From positions 1-22,157 of the forward strand of contig CAJXGZ010000004.1 in the NCBI GenBank assembly GCA_913053795.1: a stretch of DNA of 22,157 nucleotides. The letters run 5' to 3'. Within the stretch, counting starts at the first letter, position 1; every line of letters begins with the position of its first letter. This DNA comes from an uncultured Rhodospirillales bacterium. GTDB lineage: Bacteria; Pseudomonadota; Alphaproteobacteria; Rhodospirillales; 2-02-FULL-58-16. Under the pieces are notes generated by a model that worked only from the letters and a program-made list of their open reading frames with translations, was not told where the DNA came from and ran no database searches. The translations under genes and the position numbers were made by a program. Positions 21,281 to 22,157 of the stretch are shown here, one piece after another.

Positions 21281-22051
21281 ATGGACGATTTATTCCCCTC
21301 CCCAAAACCCGGCGCCGGGGGTGGCGGCTCTGTTTTTCTATTTTTATCCCTTTACCTTCTTATCCTCGCTTTTTTCATTTTGCTGGTGAGCATTTCCACT
21401 TTGGAAAAGGTAAAATCAAAGGCCGTCCTGGACAGCCTGAACTCAACCTTTTCCACCATCCTGCCATCCGGCTCGTCGGTGACCGTTTTTAATGCCGAAG
21501 AAGAAGAAATCAACGCCGGGGAACTGTTCCAGCAGGAAATAACCGATATTTTCACCTCGGCCATCGAGGTGGCTAAAATAGAAATCGTCCACCCCGGCCG
21601 CTTGATGCGTGTCCGTATTCCTTCCGATTCACTTTTTTTCAGCGGTAAAAGCAAAATCCGCGATTCCCGATTCCCGTTTCTCGACCGGATCGTGGCGGCC
21701 TTGAGCAACCGGCCGGCCGGGGGGCGTTACGATATGGAATTCGTTATCGGGGCTGAATATGTGGACGGACGCAGCCTGCCCATAGCCGGAACGCTGGAAA
21801 TTCTCAGAGCCGGTGTTTTCGCCCGCGATATGATGGCGCGCGGCGCGCCCACGGATAGCATTTCAATCGGTCTCAAGCCCGGCGATCCGGCCGAAGTGGT
21901 GATCTGGTTCTATGTCCGTCCGCTCAATGAACCCCGGCTGAAATTCAATGAAGATAATTTCGGCAAAGTCTTAGGCAAAGTCATGGAACCCGCCAAGGAA
22001 GTAAGCAAAACCCCGGCCCCCAACCCGGCCCCGGCCGGTCGGGCGCACTAA
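21281..22051 (+). CDS. MotB-like stator paralogue lacking the ion-binding Asp, degenerate OmpA domain
   Basis: A 256-residue protein. After a Gly-rich N-terminus, one membrane helix (18-38, VFLFLSLYLLILAFFILLVS) occupies the MotB position but has no Asp. A periplasmic linker with EEEE (73-76) precedes an OmpA-like region (about 100-213): SLFFSGKSKIRDS matches the family start, but the peptidoglycan-binding GHTD is replaced by IGAEYVD and NxxLSxxRA by GTLEILRAG. The C-terminus is Pro-rich. AGGA lies 6 bases before the ATG. The gene is followed 12 bases later by a canonical motB-like gene. It is probably a stator accessory or a subunit of a mixed B-type dimer. Confidence 0.75.
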   Translation: MDDLFPSPKPGAGGGGSVFLFLSLYLLILAFFILLVSISTLEKVKSKAVLDSLNSTFSTILPSGSSVTVFNAEEEEINAGELFQQEITDIFTSAIEVAKIEIVHPGRLMRVRIPSDSLFFSGKSKIRDSRFPFLDRIVAALSNRPAGGRYDMEFVIGAEYVDGRSLPIAGTLEILRAGVFARDMMARGAPTDSISIGLKPGDPAEVVIWFYVRPLNEPRLKFNEDNFGKVLGKVMEPAKEVSKTPAPNPAPAGRAH

Positions 22052-22063
22052 GAGAACGCTGTG

Positions 22064-22157
22064 ATGGACGAACAATCGCCGCCGCAAGGCGAACATCAAA
22101 GTATGGCCTGGATGATTACGTTCACGGATCTGATCACCCTTATGCTGACTTTTTTCG
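22064..22157 (+). CDS. motB: MotB-like flagellar stator protein, N-terminus only (cut by window end)
   Basis: The frame is open from ATG 22064 to the window end, 31 codons. It encodes a short polar start (MDEQSPPQGEHQS) and then AWMITFTDLITLMLTFF, the MotB/PomB membrane helix with the essential ion-binding Asp at D22. An in-frame GTG at 22061 is an alternative start. The gene begins 12 bases after the previous MotB-like gene, so the two are probably co-expressed. The downstream part, including any peptidoglycan-binding domain, is not visible, and no motA is in view. Confidence 0.8.
   Translation, partial: MDEQSPPQGEHQSMAWMITFTDLITLMLTFF

Noticed and set aside
1..22157. Search by eye for tRNA, rRNA, transposase, integrase and attachment sites
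   Set aside because: No tRNA T-loop motif in a gap, no rRNA-like stretch and no mobile-element protein was seen; short tRNA-like signals could still be missed without a covariance search.

Overview
The window reads as GC-rich chromosomal DNA from an alphaproteobacterium, most likely near the Rhodospirillales. Three things point there. The ATP synthase F0 genes (atpI-atpB-atpE-b'-b) end at a terminator with no F1 genes after them. The umuDC promoter carries a direct-repeat LexA box, GAAC-N7-GAAC, the alphaproteobacterial SOS type. The motility genes include a DUF6468-type protein and a MotE-like protein. No rRNA, tRNA, CRISPR array, transposase or phage gene is visible. Both ends cut genes. 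The extreme left end may be a chimeric join.

Positions 1-6300 hold housekeeping genes. On the minus strand, mrp (Fe-S cluster carrier ATPase) overlaps the start of a truncated biotin/lipoate-ligase-like gene. Divergent from mrp run hflK-hflC and a DUF2065 membrane protein. A minus-strand pair, cimA-trmJ (citramalate synthase and a TrmH-family RNA methyltransferase), converges on them. Positions 6344-8953 are the F0 operon, from a strong sigma70-type promoter to a GC hairpin with a T tract.

Positions 8952-11290 form an SOS locus. umuC and umuD lie on the minus strand. A LexA box sits between the -35 and -10 of their promoter, only a few bases from the start of a divergent secreted SNase-like protein whose catalytic residues look partly lost. 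Positions 11291-12059 are rich in structure: four consecutive hairpins, a degenerate decamer array, a terminator-like element and a strong hairpin in front of a RhlE-like DEAD-box helicase. Two small genes follow the helicase, a Lys/Arg-rich protein and a zinc-ribbon protein.

Positions 13816-22157 are flagellar. flgF-flgG-flgA-flgH (minus strand; rod, P-ring chaperone, L-ring) runs from a near-consensus sigma54 promoter to a strong terminator. Divergently, fliL-fliM-DUF6468-motE-like-cheY lead to two consecutive MotB-like genes. The first lacks the ion-binding Asp and has a degenerate OmpA domain. The second, cut by the window end, keeps the Asp. Together these encode switch, stator and signalling parts of one motor. 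Short tandem duplications, three of them with a 14-base period, recur at gene ends and in gaps.
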